Source of the DNA: an uncultured Collinsella sp.
GTDB taxonomy: Bacteria; Actinomycetota; Coriobacteriia; Coriobacteriales; Coriobacteriaceae
Length of the DNA: 9,408 nt
Assembly: GCA_900552755.1 (NCBI GenBank)
Contig: USAY01000072.1
Coordinates: 1 to 9,408 of the forward strand
Reading direction: 5' to 3'
Under the pieces are notes generated by a model that did not search any database, was not told where the DNA came from, and saw only the letters and a list, made by a program, of their open reading frames with translations. Positions 1 through 7,122 of the stretch are shown piece after piece. Position 1 is the stretch's first letter; every line of letters begins with the position of its first letter. Position numbers and translations under genes: made by a program.

Positions 1-3
1 CAT

Positions 4-40
4 AAAACAAAACAGCCCAGAGGACATAGCCTCTGAGCTG
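4..40 (-). terminator. Rho-independent terminator of tRNA-Val
   Basis: On the minus strand an 11-bp stem (arms 30-40 and 13-23, with one G-U pair) closes a 6-base loop at 24-29. It is followed by a T-rich tail, TTTTGTTTT. It starts 9 bases beyond the encoded CCA of the tRNA, as expected for a single-gene tRNA transcript. Confidence 0.85.
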
Positions 41-48
41 CGAACATT

Positions 49-123
49 TGGTGGGCGTTAGAAGATTTGAACTTCTGACCTCTTCCGTGTCAGGGAAGCG
101 CTCTCCCCCTGAGCTAAACGCCC
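49..123 (-). tRNA. tRNA-Val (anticodon GAC), CCA encoded
   Basis: The reverse complement folds into a full cloverleaf. The acceptor stem is GGGCGTT/AACGCCC, the D stem is GCTC/GAGC, and the anticodon stem is CTTCC/GGAAG around the loop CTGACAC. The T stem is AGAAG/CTTCT with loop TTCAAAT. The loop places GAC at positions 34-36, so it reads the valine codons GUC and GUU. The discriminator base is A (position 52) and CCA is encoded in the DNA (51-49). The gene stands alone here, with its own promoter and terminator. Identity comes from reading the fold by eye, with every stem pairing fully. Confidence 0.95.
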
Positions 124-152
124 GATCAAGGGTGCGCAAGCGCGCAAGGGAT

Positions 153-181
153 AATATAACGGAGCCTGAACTCGGTGGCAA
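153..181 (-). promoter_or_regulatory. Promoter of tRNA-Val
   Basis: On the minus strand there is a -35 box TTGCCA (181-176), exactly 17 bases of spacer, and a -10 box TATATT (158-153). Transcription would start near 146, giving a leader of about 20 bases before the mature tRNA 5' end at 123. Each box matches the sigma-70 consensus at four or five of six positions, and the spacing is ideal. Confidence 0.75.
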
Positions 182-186
182 GAACA

Positions 187-412
187 TTTTTAAAAATCGC
201 TTACATTGTGGAATTCGGGGGCTTTGTCGCATCCATTTCAAAAGAGCCTGCTGCCGCGATTTGGCTGTCGCATAATGCAAGGCCATTGCGGTATCGAGCT
301 ATGGAAAGACGCCTGCGGAATTGTCCTACCGATAAGCGGACAAGCCTCCAGCTGGTGACTTCGCCGTGGTAAGGTAAGCCGAATTGTTTCCAGGCTGTTT
401 CGGGGGAGTGGA
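187..412 (+). other. Gene-free leader upstream of the EamA transporter
   Basis: No convincing gene is present; the short open frames here have no ribosome site or recognisable protein. A CATAAT hexamer at 271-276 could be a -10 box but lacks a good -35 partner. Two small stems are visible. TTGTCC (321-326) pairs with GGACAA (338-343). CCGAA (379-383) pairs with TTCGG (399-403), and its 3' arm overlaps the start of the ribosome binding site at 402-408. I do not recognise a known riboswitch class here. Confidence 0.4.
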
Positions 413-1435
413 ATGAGCAAAGAGTGTGTCGAGCAGGTCGAAGGCGCAGGGGCTTCGGTGCCGATGACCGATATATCGAACATTGATGTGCCCGAGGGCA
501 CCGACGAGCTCAGCCGCAACACCCGTCGCGCATGGCGCGACCGCCTGAACAGCGCTTCGACGCGCAAGATGATCACGGGCGTCTTGGCTACGCTGGTGGG
601 CGGTTCGTTTTGGGGCTTCTCGGGCACCAGCGCGAGTTTTTTGTTCGATACCTACCATGTCGATACGCTGTGGCTTATGAGCGTGCGTCAGATTCTCGCC
701 GGCCTGCTCTTTATGGCTGTGGTTGTCACGCGCGACCGCGCACGCCTGGTCAAGCTTTGGACGACGCCCGCTGATCGCAAGCAGCTGCTGCTCTTTACCG
801 CTTTTGGCCTGCTGTTCAACCAGTTTTGCTATCTTTCGGCCGTGCGCCTGACGAACGCCGGAACCGCGACGGTGCTCCAGTGCCTGCAGCTCGTTATCAT
901 CATGGGCTACGCCTGCGTGACCGATCGCCGTATGCCGCGTACTCGCGAAGTCATCGGCATTGGCCTGGCTCTGGGTGGAACCTTTTTAATCGCCACCGGC
1001 GGCGACCCCACCAGCCTGAATATCTCGCCGCTTGGCCTGGCAGCAGGTCTTATGTGTGCGGTCAGCGCCGCGTGTATGGCGGTGATTCCCGCCAAGATCC
1101 TGCCCGAATACGGCAGCCCCATCGTCACGGGCTCGGCAATGCTCACGGCGGGCGTGGTCTCGTGCGTCTTCGTGCAGCCCTGGGCGCATATGCCGGCGCT
1201 CGACGCTGCCGGCATCGAGGCGCTCGCGGTGTTCGTGGTTATCGGCTCGTTTTTTGCTTACATGCTTTATATGCAGGGCGTTAAGGACATCGGCTCGGTG
1301 CGCGCGAGCCTCATCGGAACTGTGGAGCCGGTTTCGGCGACCATCACCAGCGCCGTTATGCTGGGGACGGTGTTTTTGCCGACCGACCTTATCGGCTTTG
1401 TCATGATCATCGTGATGATGTTCCTCACGGTGTAG
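413..1435 (+). CDS. EamA/DMT-family transporter, ten membrane helices
   Basis: This 340-residue integral membrane protein belongs to the drug/metabolite transporter superfamily (EamA type), whose members export or import small metabolites. The substrate cannot be read from the sequence. After a polar cytoplasmic N-terminus of about 50 residues, ten hydrophobic segments are visible near residues 54-76, 85-104, 124-143, 150-168, 179-196, 207-226, 236-255, 266-288, 297-322 and 325-340. This fits two five-helix EamA repeats. The family-like EPV motif falls at 305-307 in helix 9, although the usual LGE that follows reads LGT. The chain stops right at the end of helix 10 with almost no tail. The start at 413 is chosen because GGGGGAG lies at 402-408; Met18 has no better ribosome site. 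It appears to be a single-gene unit, with no clear terminator after it. Confidence 0.85.
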   Translation: MSKECVEQVEGAGASVPMTDISNIDVPEGTDELSRNTRRAWRDRLNSASTRKMITGVLATLVGGSFWGFSGTSASFLFDTYHVDTLWLMSVRQILAGLLFMAVVVTRDRARLVKLWTTPADRKQLLLFTAFGLLFNQFCYLSAVRLTNAGTATVLQCLQLVIIMGYACVTDRRMPRTREVIGIGLALGGTFLIATGGDPTSLNISPLGLAAGLMCAVSAACMAVIPAKILPEYGSPIVTGSAMLTAGVVSCVFVQPWAHMPALDAAGIEALAVFVVIGSFFAYMLYMQGVKDIGSVRASLIGTVEPVSATITSAVMLGTVFLPTDLIGFVMIIVMMFLTV

Positions 1436-1584
1436 CTAGCGCCGCTGCCAAGACGGAAAAGGTGTTGTGCCGCATTTTCGCCAATTGATGTCCGTGTCTG
1501 GAGTTTAGCTGTCGATGCTCAAAATGCCATAAACTAGTAACGTTATGGACTTTTTCATTGCGACTCAATTGCGAGGATTTCTTT
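1436..1584 (+). other. Intergenic region before the DUF4012 gene
   Basis: No gene and no convincing terminator for the transporter are visible; the best stem (AGACGGA near 1452 with TCCGTGTCT near 1491) is bulged and has no T-tract. The right half holds the candidate promoter of the next gene, an inverted repeat CATAA-N10-TTATG (1528-1547), and a direct repeat ATTGCGA (1557-1563 and 1568-1574). Confidence 0.45.
1505..1533 (+). promoter_or_regulatory. Candidate promoter of the DUF4012 gene
   Basis: An extended -10 element, TGC followed by CATAAA (1525-1533), lies 17 bases after a weak -35 TTAGCT (1505-1510). Transcription would begin near 1540 and give a leader of about 45 bases. The -35 match is poor, so the call rests on the extended -10 and the spacing. 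Confidence 0.35.
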
Positions 1585-3897
1585 ATGGCTGGTAATCACT
1601 TTAAGGGCAGCGATAGCGGCCGCCCTGCAGTTCCGCCGCGTCCGAACGGGGCTGGTAAGGCCGGCACGCCGGGCGGCGCTGGACAGGGCGGTTCCGGTAA
1701 GCGCGTGTCCCCGGGCGAGACGGCGATGTTTACCGCTCTGTACGAGCAGTCTCAAAAGGCAAAAAAGACCGGCCGTGCAAGAGGAAATGTCTTTGCGGGC
1801 GGTGCAACCTCTGCGTCGCAGCCGAGCGGGGCTCCTTCGGTACCTGCGAACAACGCAGGTGCTGCCAACGCCGCGAATGGCGCCGGCAACGTTAATGCCG
1901 GCAAGGCCGCCAACAATACTCCCTCTGCCGGTGGCGCGGGGCTTACGGGTAACCTCGGCACGATTTACACCGGCGCCTCCGAGACAGGCACGTTCGCCCG
2001 CCTGGATGATAGCGGTGCCGAGTTTGCGGGCTCGGGTTCCAAGGAAGATTATTACGATTTTGGCTTGAACTACGGTAGCGATGCTTCGTCGAGTTCGACC
2101 TCTGACGGTCTGGTCCGTCATCGCCATCGCAAGGGCGAGCGCAAAAAGCGTCACACCGGCGCCATTATTGCCGCTGTAGTCGCGGTGCTTCTCGTTGCGC
2201 TTGGCGCAAGCGGCTTTATGCTGCTTAACTCGGCAAAGACCGTAAAGAGCGAAGCGAAGGAGGCTGTCGAGATCGTCGGTGGCCTTAAGGACAAGGTCAC
2301 GTCGGGCGATTTTTCGACGCTGCCTGACGACGCGAAGAAGATTGATGAGCTCTGTAACAGCATGAAGGCGGAGACCTCGAGCCCGCTGTGGACGGCGGCT
2401 TCGTTTATCCCGGTGTATGGCAGCGATATCAATGCGGCCCGCACCATGATTGACGCCCTGTCCGATGTCTCGAGCAATGCGCTGGTTCCCATGGCCGATA
2501 ACCTTTCGCAGGCTACGCCCGGCAAGCTGTTCCAGGACGGCATGATTAACGTGTCCGCGCTGCAGGCGGTCGCCGATTCGCTTTCCAGCAGCTCGAAGGT
2601 GTTCAAGAGCGCCAACGAGAAGGTCCAGGGCATTGGCGATACTCATATTTCCCAGGTGACCGAGCTGGTCGATAAGGCCAAGGACGGCTTTGCCACCCTC
2701 AACGGCGCGGTTGACGCGGCGGAGAAGGTCGCCCCCGTCCTTCCCCAGATGCTCGGCGCCAACGGCCAGACGCGCAACTACCTTATGTACGCCATGAACA
2801 ACGTCGAGATTCGTGCCTGCGGCGGCTTTGGCGGTTCGCAGGGCCTGATTTCGGTCACCGACGGTCAGATGTCGATTGGCGAGTTTGTTCCCCGCATTGG
2901 ACTCAGCGAGGATGAGGCAGTCGAGAGCGTCGACGAAGAGGATGAGGCGCTGTTCGGCAACCACAGTAACCTGTACAACTCGGGCAATACCTATTCGCCT
3001 GATTGGCCCCGCAACTCGCAGCGTGTCGCCGCGCTGTGGAAGTCCCAGTATGGACAGGACGTTGATGGCGTCATCGGTATCGACCCGGTGTTCCTGCAGT
3101 ATCTGCTGGGCCTGGTCGGTAATGTCTCGCTGCCCGACGGAACGGTTGTCGACGGCACCAACGCCGCAAAGGTCCTCATGCACGATGTGTACTGGAACTA
3201 TCCGGTCGAGGAGTCGGACGGCATCTTTGCATCCGTCGCCAGCGCAGCCTTCGACAAGATTCTTGGCGGTATCGGCGATGTCGATGTTGCGAAGCTTGTC
3301 AGCGCCGTTGAGCGCGGTGCCGAAGAGGGCCGCCTGATTGCTTGGATGAGAAACGATGATGAGCAGAATGCCATCAAAGAGACGGGCATTGACGCTTCGC
3401 TGCCCAATCCGGATGACCCGAGTGCCGATCCTGTTGCCGGCGTTTACTTTAACAACCTGAGCTTCTCCAAGCTCGACTGGTACCTGAACGCCGATACGCA
3501 GATTGGTCAGGGCGTGAAGAACGGTGACGGCACGTGTTCCTATCGCATTACCGTTACCCTGACGAACATCATGACGCAGGAGGAGGCTGGCAAGCTGCCC
3601 GACTACGTTGCGGCGAGCGCACCCGATGCCGCGCGTGACGACGAGCGTCTGAATGTCTCACTGTTTGCCCCGACGGGTGGCAACATCAATGACCTTACGG
3701 TTGAGGGTACCCAGTTTGGTCTTGGTGCCGCTACGTGGCATGGAATCCCCTTCTATTCGGGCACCGTTGACCTGCATGCTGGCGAGACGACGACGATCAC
3801 GTATACGCTGACCACGTCGGCCGAGGCGGGGGACAAGCCGCTTACGCTGCGTCAGACCCCTACATGCCAGGCGGCTCGCGACAGCGCGTCGGCGTAG
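1585..3897 (+). CDS. DUF4012-domain membrane-anchored protein
   Basis: This is a 770-residue protein of the DUF4012 family, whose function I do not know. Residues 1-190 are low-complexity, rich in Gly, Ala, Asn and Ser, and end in a basic stretch of Arg, His and Lys. A single hydrophobic helix follows at about 192-214, so the predicted topology is cytoplasmic N-terminus and a large extracellular C-terminal part. The DUF4012 core is recognised from an NNVEIRACGGFGGSQG block at 405-420 (the usual form is N-x-E-L-R-x-TGGF, here with Cys in place of Thr) and DVDGVIGIDP at 492-501. No catalytic motif is evident and no signal-peptidase site follows the helix. The start is ATG 1585 because GAGGA lies at 1573-1577; a TTG at 1558 in the same frame has no ribosome site. 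The gene precedes glmM, so a role at the cell envelope or in surface polysaccharide is possible but only inferred. Confidence 0.8.
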   Translation: MAGNHFKGSDSGRPAVPPRPNGAGKAGTPGGAGQGGSGKRVSPGETAMFTALYEQSQKAKKTGRARGNVFAGGATSASQPSGAPSVPANNAGAANAANGAGNVNAGKAANNTPSAGGAGLTGNLGTIYTGASETGTFARLDDSGAEFAGSGSKEDYYDFGLNYGSDASSSSTSDGLVRHRHRKGERKKRHTGAIIAAVVAVLLVALGASGFMLLNSAKTVKSEAKEAVEIVGGLKDKVTSGDFSTLPDDAKKIDELCNSMKAETSSPLWTAASFIPVYGSDINAARTMIDALSDVSSNALVPMADNLSQATPGKLFQDGMINVSALQAVADSLSSSSKVFKSANEKVQGIGDTHISQVTELVDKAKDGFATLNGAVDAAEKVAPVLPQMLGANGQTRNYLMYAMNNVEIRACGGFGGSQGLISVTDGQMSIGEFVPRIGLSEDEAVESVDEEDEALFGNHSNLYNSGNTYSPDWPRNSQRVAALWKSQYGQDVDGVIGIDPVFLQYLLGLVGNVSLPDGTVVDGTNAAKVLMHDVYWNYPVEESDGIFASVASAAFDKILGGIGDVDVAKLVSAVERGAEEGRLIAWMRNDDEQNAIKETGIDASLPNPDDPSADPVAGVYFNNLSFSKLDWYLNADTQIGQGVKNGDGTCSYRITVTLTNIMTQEEAGKLPDYVAASAPDAARDDERLNVSLFAPTGGNINDLTVEGTQFGLGAATWHGIPFYSGTVDLHAGETTTITYTLTTSAEAGDKPLTLRQTPTCQAARDSASA

Positions 3898-3934
3898 GGT
3901 TTTTCTGGTAGCGCAGATAATCGAGTACCATTTT

Positions 3935-3968
3935 GGGGCGGACAGGCAATCTGTCCGCCCCTATTTTG
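3935..3968 (+). terminator. Terminator-like hairpin between the DUF4012 gene and glmM
   Basis: A perfect 11-bp GC-rich stem (3935-3945 with 3951-3961) closes a 5-base loop, GCAAT, and is followed by TATTTTG. This fits a Rho-independent terminator for the DUF4012 gene. The glmM ribosome site AAGGAG starts at 3970, so no promoter can fit after it. A GATAAT hexamer at 3916-3921 could be a -10 box that would place the hairpin inside the glmM leader, though no -35 accompanies it. Confidence 0.75.
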
Positions 3969-3980
3969 TAAGGAGAGCGC

Positions 3981-5312
3981 ATGAATTACTTTGGCACCGA
4001 CGGCTTTCGCGGTGAGGCCAACGTTGGGCTGACGGTAGAGCACGCTTATAAGATTGGCCGTTTTGTGGGCTGGTATTACGGCGCCAACCGCAGTGCTAAG
4101 GCGCGCGTCATCGTGGGCAAGGACACACGTCGCTCGAGTTATATGTTCGAGGCGGCGCTGGTGAGCGGTCTGGTCGCGAGCGGTGCGGACGCCTATATGC
4201 TGCACGTGATCCCGACGCCGGGCGTGGCGCATCAGACCGTGGAAGGCTGCTTCGATTGCGGCATCATGATCAGCGCGAGCCACAACCCGTTTTGCGATAA
4301 CGGCATTAAGCTCGTCAATAGCGACGGTTTTAAGATGGACGAGGACGTACTGGAGCTCATCGAGGACTACATCGATGGCAAGAGCGAGGTGCCGCTGGCC
4401 ACGGGCAACCACATCGGCGCCACGGTGGACTACATGCAGGGCCGCAACCGCTACATTGCTTCGCTCATCGCCAGCGCGAACTTTTCGCTGCAGGGCGTCA
4501 AGATCGGTATCGACTGCGCCAACGGCTCGGCTTCCTCGGTGGCCAAGCCGGTGTTCGACGCGCTGGGCGCCGACGTGCGCGTGATCAACGCCGCGCCCGA
4601 CGGCTTTAACATCAATGTCGACTGCGGCTCCACGCATATGGAGCGCCTGCAGCGCCACGTGGTGGAACAGGGTCTGGATGTGGGCTTTGCCTACGACGGC
4701 GATGCCGACCGCTGCCTGGCCGTGGACGAGCGCGGCCGCGTGGTCGACGGCGACCAGATCCTGTACGTGTGCGGCGTGTACCTGAACAAGCACGGGCGTC
4801 TCTCGGGCGGTACCGTGGTACCGACGATCGCCAGCAACTTTGGTCTGGTCAAGTCGCTGGAGCTTGCCGGCCTAAGCGCCGTGACCAGCGGTGTGGGCGA
4901 CCGTCACGTGTATGCTAAGATGCGCGAGGGCGGTTACAGCCTGGGCGGCGAGCAGACGGGCCATACGATCTTTGGCGATATCGAGCGCACGGGCGACGGC
5001 ATTATGACCTCGCTGCGCGTGATGGAAGTGATTCGTGCCGAGCGCGAGACGCTCTCGCAGCTCACGGCTCCGTGCAAGCTGCTGCCGCAGGCGCAGGTGG
5101 CCGTGCACGTGGCGGACAAGGACGCCGCGCTCGAGAACATGGGCGTGCAGAACGCCATCGCCGAGGCCGAGGCTGCGCTGGCAGGCGAGGGCCGCGTGCT
5201 CGTGCGCAAGAGCGGAACCGAGTCGGTTATCCGCGTGCTGGCCGAGGCACCCGACCAAGCATCCGCCGATGCCGCCATGAAGCGCATCGCCGCCGCGCTG
5301 GAAGCTCTGTAA
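3981..5312 (+). CDS. glmM: Phosphoglucosamine mutase GlmM
   Basis: GlmM converts glucosamine-6-phosphate to glucosamine-1-phosphate in the cytoplasm, the step before GlmU makes UDP-GlcNAc for peptidoglycan. At 443 residues it is full length for the family (about 445-450). It opens with YFGTDGFRGEAN, the family N-terminus. The phosphoserine loop ISASHNP places the active serine at residue 100. The magnesium loop YDGDADRC gives Asp239, Asp241 and Asp243. The sugar-binding loop GGEQTGH is at 322-328, and the phosphate-binding loop KSGTES at 410-415. The catalytic serine is normally activated by phosphorylation. The start is fixed by AAGGAG at 3970-3975, five bases upstream of ATG. In many bacteria glmM follows cdaA and ybbR; here the upstream gene is the DUF4012 protein. 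All key motifs are intact. Confidence 0.97.
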   Translation: MNYFGTDGFRGEANVGLTVEHAYKIGRFVGWYYGANRSAKARVIVGKDTRRSSYMFEAALVSGLVASGADAYMLHVIPTPGVAHQTVEGCFDCGIMISASHNPFCDNGIKLVNSDGFKMDEDVLELIEDYIDGKSEVPLATGNHIGATVDYMQGRNRYIASLIASANFSLQGVKIGIDCANGSASSVAKPVFDALGADVRVINAAPDGFNINVDCGSTHMERLQRHVVEQGLDVGFAYDGDADRCLAVDERGRVVDGDQILYVCGVYLNKHGRLSGGTVVPTIASNFGLVKSLELAGLSAVTSGVGDRHVYAKMREGGYSLGGEQTGHTIFGDIERTGDGIMTSLRVMEVIRAERETLSQLTAPCKLLPQAQVAVHVADKDAALENMGVQNAIAEAEAALAGEGRVLVRKSGTESVIRVLAEAPDQASADAAMKRIAAALEAL

Positions 5313-5348
5313 GGTAGTCATTGGGGACGTTCTTAAACAACTAGGTGG

Positions 5349-5387
5349 AAAGGGGACGCCGCGGATTGGTTCCGCGGCGTCCCCTTT
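5349..5387. terminator. Bidirectional terminator hairpin between glmM and the M32 peptidase gene
   Basis: A perfect 17-bp stem (5349-5365 with 5371-5387) closes a 5-base loop, TTGGT. The outer three pairs are A-T in an A-stem-T layout, so either strand ends the stem with TTT. The genes on both sides converge on it, which fits a shared terminator. The T-tracts are short (three on each side), but the stem is exceptionally strong. It may also belong to a REP-like repeat (see findings). Confidence 0.75.
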
Positions 5388-5409
5388 GCGTTGACGTGTC
5401 GGTTATGCC

Positions 5410-6984
5410 TTACAGCTCGTAGAGCGTGGTGAACTTGTCCTGCAGGTAGCTGCAGTAGTAGCGGGCGTCAAAGTCCATACCGCAGGCGCCCTTGATGAGT
5501 TCCGGCGCGTCTTTGGCGCGGCCCCACTGCCAAATGTGCTCGCCCAGCCAGGCACGGACGGGCGCTAGATCGCCGCTCGCGCAGGCACCGGTAAGGTCGA
5601 CGCCGTCGCGGCACATGGCCGGCACGAACATGGCGTCGTAGGCGCTGCCCAGCGCATAGGTGGGGAAGTAGCCAAACGAGCCACCGCTCCAGTGCGTATC
5701 CTGCAGGCAGCCGTGCGTGTCGTCGGGAACGGGAATGCCCAGGTACTCGTCCATAAAGCGGTTCCAAAGCGCGGGGATATCCTTGGCCGTGGCCTCGCCG
5801 GCAAACAGCATACGCTCGATCTCGTAGCGCACCATAACGTGCAGCGGATAGGTGAGCTCGTCCGCCTCGGTGCGGATCAACGACGGCTGTGCGATGTTCA
5901 CGGCGTGGTAGAGCGTATCCTCGTCCACGCTGCCATAGACCTCGGGCGCGTGACGGCGCAGCACCTCGAGCAGCGGGCCCATAAAGGCGCGGCTGCGACC
6001 TACGGTGTTCTCGAAAAAGCGGCTCTGGCTCTCGTGGATGCCCATGGAAGTGCCGCCCTCCAGGCAGGTGCGCGCATAGGCAGGATTGACGCCCAGCTCG
6101 TACATGGCGTGGCCCGCCTCGTGGATGATGCTGTAGACGTTGGAGATGCAGTCGTTCTCGTAGATGTGCGTCGCGATGCGCGCGTCGCCCACGGCAAAGC
6201 CCTCGCTAAACGGGTGCTCGGTAAAGGCAAGCGTGGTGTCGTTCAGGTCCAGGCCGACGAGCTTCATAAGGTCGAAGCTCATGGCGCGCTGGGCGGCCTC
6301 GGGCACGCGGGCGTGCAAAAAGTCGGCAGCGGGCTGCTGGCCGCGCTCGCCGATGGCGTGTACGAGCGGCACGACCGTCGCCTTGACCTCATCGCAAAAC
6401 GCATCGAAGCTCTTGGCGGAAAGGCCGCGTTCGTACTGGTCGAGCCAAACATCGTACGGGTCGCGCTTTGGGTCCATGAGCTCGGCCTGATGCTTAAGCT
6501 GGCCGACGATTCTATCCACATAGGGCTCAAAGCTCGCCCAGTCATTGGCCGTCTTGGCCTTGTGCCACACGGCGTCGGCCTCGCAGGTGAGCCTGGTCCA
6601 GGCCTCGGCCTCCTCGGTGGGAATGACGCTCGCTTCGCGCTGGTCGCGACCGAGCACGCGGATCTCGTCGAGCAGCTGCGGGTCGTCGATCTTGCCGCCG
6701 GCGACGGTCTCGCGTGCTAGCGAGCGCACAAGTTCGACAGACTTTTCACTGGTCAGAAGCTTATGGTGCTCGCCGGCAAGGGTGCCCATGGCGTCGGCGC
6801 GCGCGGCGGCACCGTTGGCGGGAGCAATGGTCGCGCCGTCAAACTCGGCAATCTTGAGCAGATACTCGCGGGTCCACAGCTTGCCCTCGAGCTTGCGGAA
6901 TTTTTTAACGGCCTTATCGACCTTCATGCCTTTGGGCGTCTTGCCCGCTGCGGGCTTGGCCTTCTTATCGTGCTTCTTTCCCAT
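5410..6984 (-). CDS. M32-family metallocarboxypeptidase
   Basis: This 524-residue zinc carboxypeptidase of family M32 (thermostable carboxypeptidase Taq type) removes C-terminal residues from peptides, presumably in the cytoplasm because no signal peptide is visible. The zinc motif HEAGH is at 288-292 (His288, Glu289, His292). The third ligand, Glu318, lies in GIHESQSR, exactly 30 residues after His288 as in the family. Other family blocks are HPF at 257-259, DARIATHI at 267-274, RTEADELTYPL at 371-381 and DTHWSGGSFGYFP at 429-441. The first 30 residues are an unusual lysine-rich extension; most M32 enzymes are near 500 residues. The start at 6984 is chosen because AAGGA lies at 6995-6991, six bases upstream. 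The frame stays open to 7029, but that start lacks a ribosome site. All catalytic residues are present. Its physiological substrate is not evident. Confidence 0.93.
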   Translation of the reverse strand: MGKKHDKKAKPAAGKTPKGMKVDKAVKKFRKLEGKLWTREYLLKIAEFDGATIAPANGAAARADAMGTLAGEHHKLLTSEKSVELVRSLARETVAGGKIDDPQLLDEIRVLGRDQREASVIPTEEAEAWTRLTCEADAVWHKAKTANDWASFEPYVDRIVGQLKHQAELMDPKRDPYDVWLDQYERGLSAKSFDAFCDEVKATVVPLVHAIGERGQQPAADFLHARVPEAAQRAMSFDLMKLVGLDLNDTTLAFTEHPFSEGFAVGDARIATHIYENDCISNVYSIIHEAGHAMYELGVNPAYARTCLEGGTSMGIHESQSRFFENTVGRSRAFMGPLLEVLRRHAPEVYGSVDEDTLYHAVNIAQPSLIRTEADELTYPLHVMVRYEIERMLFAGEATAKDIPALWNRFMDEYLGIPVPDDTHGCLQDTHWSGGSFGYFPTYALGSAYDAMFVPAMCRDGVDLTGACASGDLAPVRAWLGEHIWQWGRAKDAPELIKGACGMDFDARYYCSYLQDKFTTLYEL

Positions 6985-7102
6985 ACCATATCCTTGATCT
7001 CGCGAGCCGAGCGCCACGGATGGGCGCACGGCCAGTTTGCACAGCTACCTGCCTTGTACCCAGCATGAACAAAACGGAACGCGGCGATACGCCCACACAA
7101 TG

Positions 7103-7111
7103 TGGTATCCT
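7103..7111 (+). promoter_or_regulatory. Candidate extended -10 promoter of the T-box/pheS transcript
   Basis: TGG followed by TATCCT (7103-7111) forms an extended -10 element, which would start transcription near 7118, just before stem I of the T-box at 7123. No good -35 sits 17 bases upstream (GGCGAT). The palindrome CCACA-CAA-TGTGG (7093-7105) overlaps its left edge. The call rests mainly on position relative to the leader RNA. Confidence 0.4.
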
Positions 7112-7122
7112 ATAGCCCAATG

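Noticed and set aside
49..123. tRNA-Val as an integration (attachment) site
   Set aside because: No integrase, no direct repeat of the tRNA 3' end and no foreign-looking gene is present in the window.
48..275. A 75-residue frame starting in the tRNA
   Set aside because: It reads through the antisense of tRNA-Val and has no ribosome site or recognisable protein.
1555..3183. A 542-residue open frame on the minus strand opposite the DUF4012 gene
   Set aside because: It lies wholly antisense to a recognised protein, has low-complexity Arg/Ala/Gly-rich composition and no family motif. High GC opens such shadow frames.
3852..4793. A 313-residue minus-strand frame across glmM
   Set aside because: Antisense shadow of glmM, and it would run through the hairpin at 3935-3961.
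5692..6720. A 342-residue plus-strand frame opposite the M32 gene
   Set aside because: The M32 frame has the full zinc motif and family blocks. The opposite frame shows Val/Gly/Ala/Arg/His-rich shadow composition and no ribosome site.
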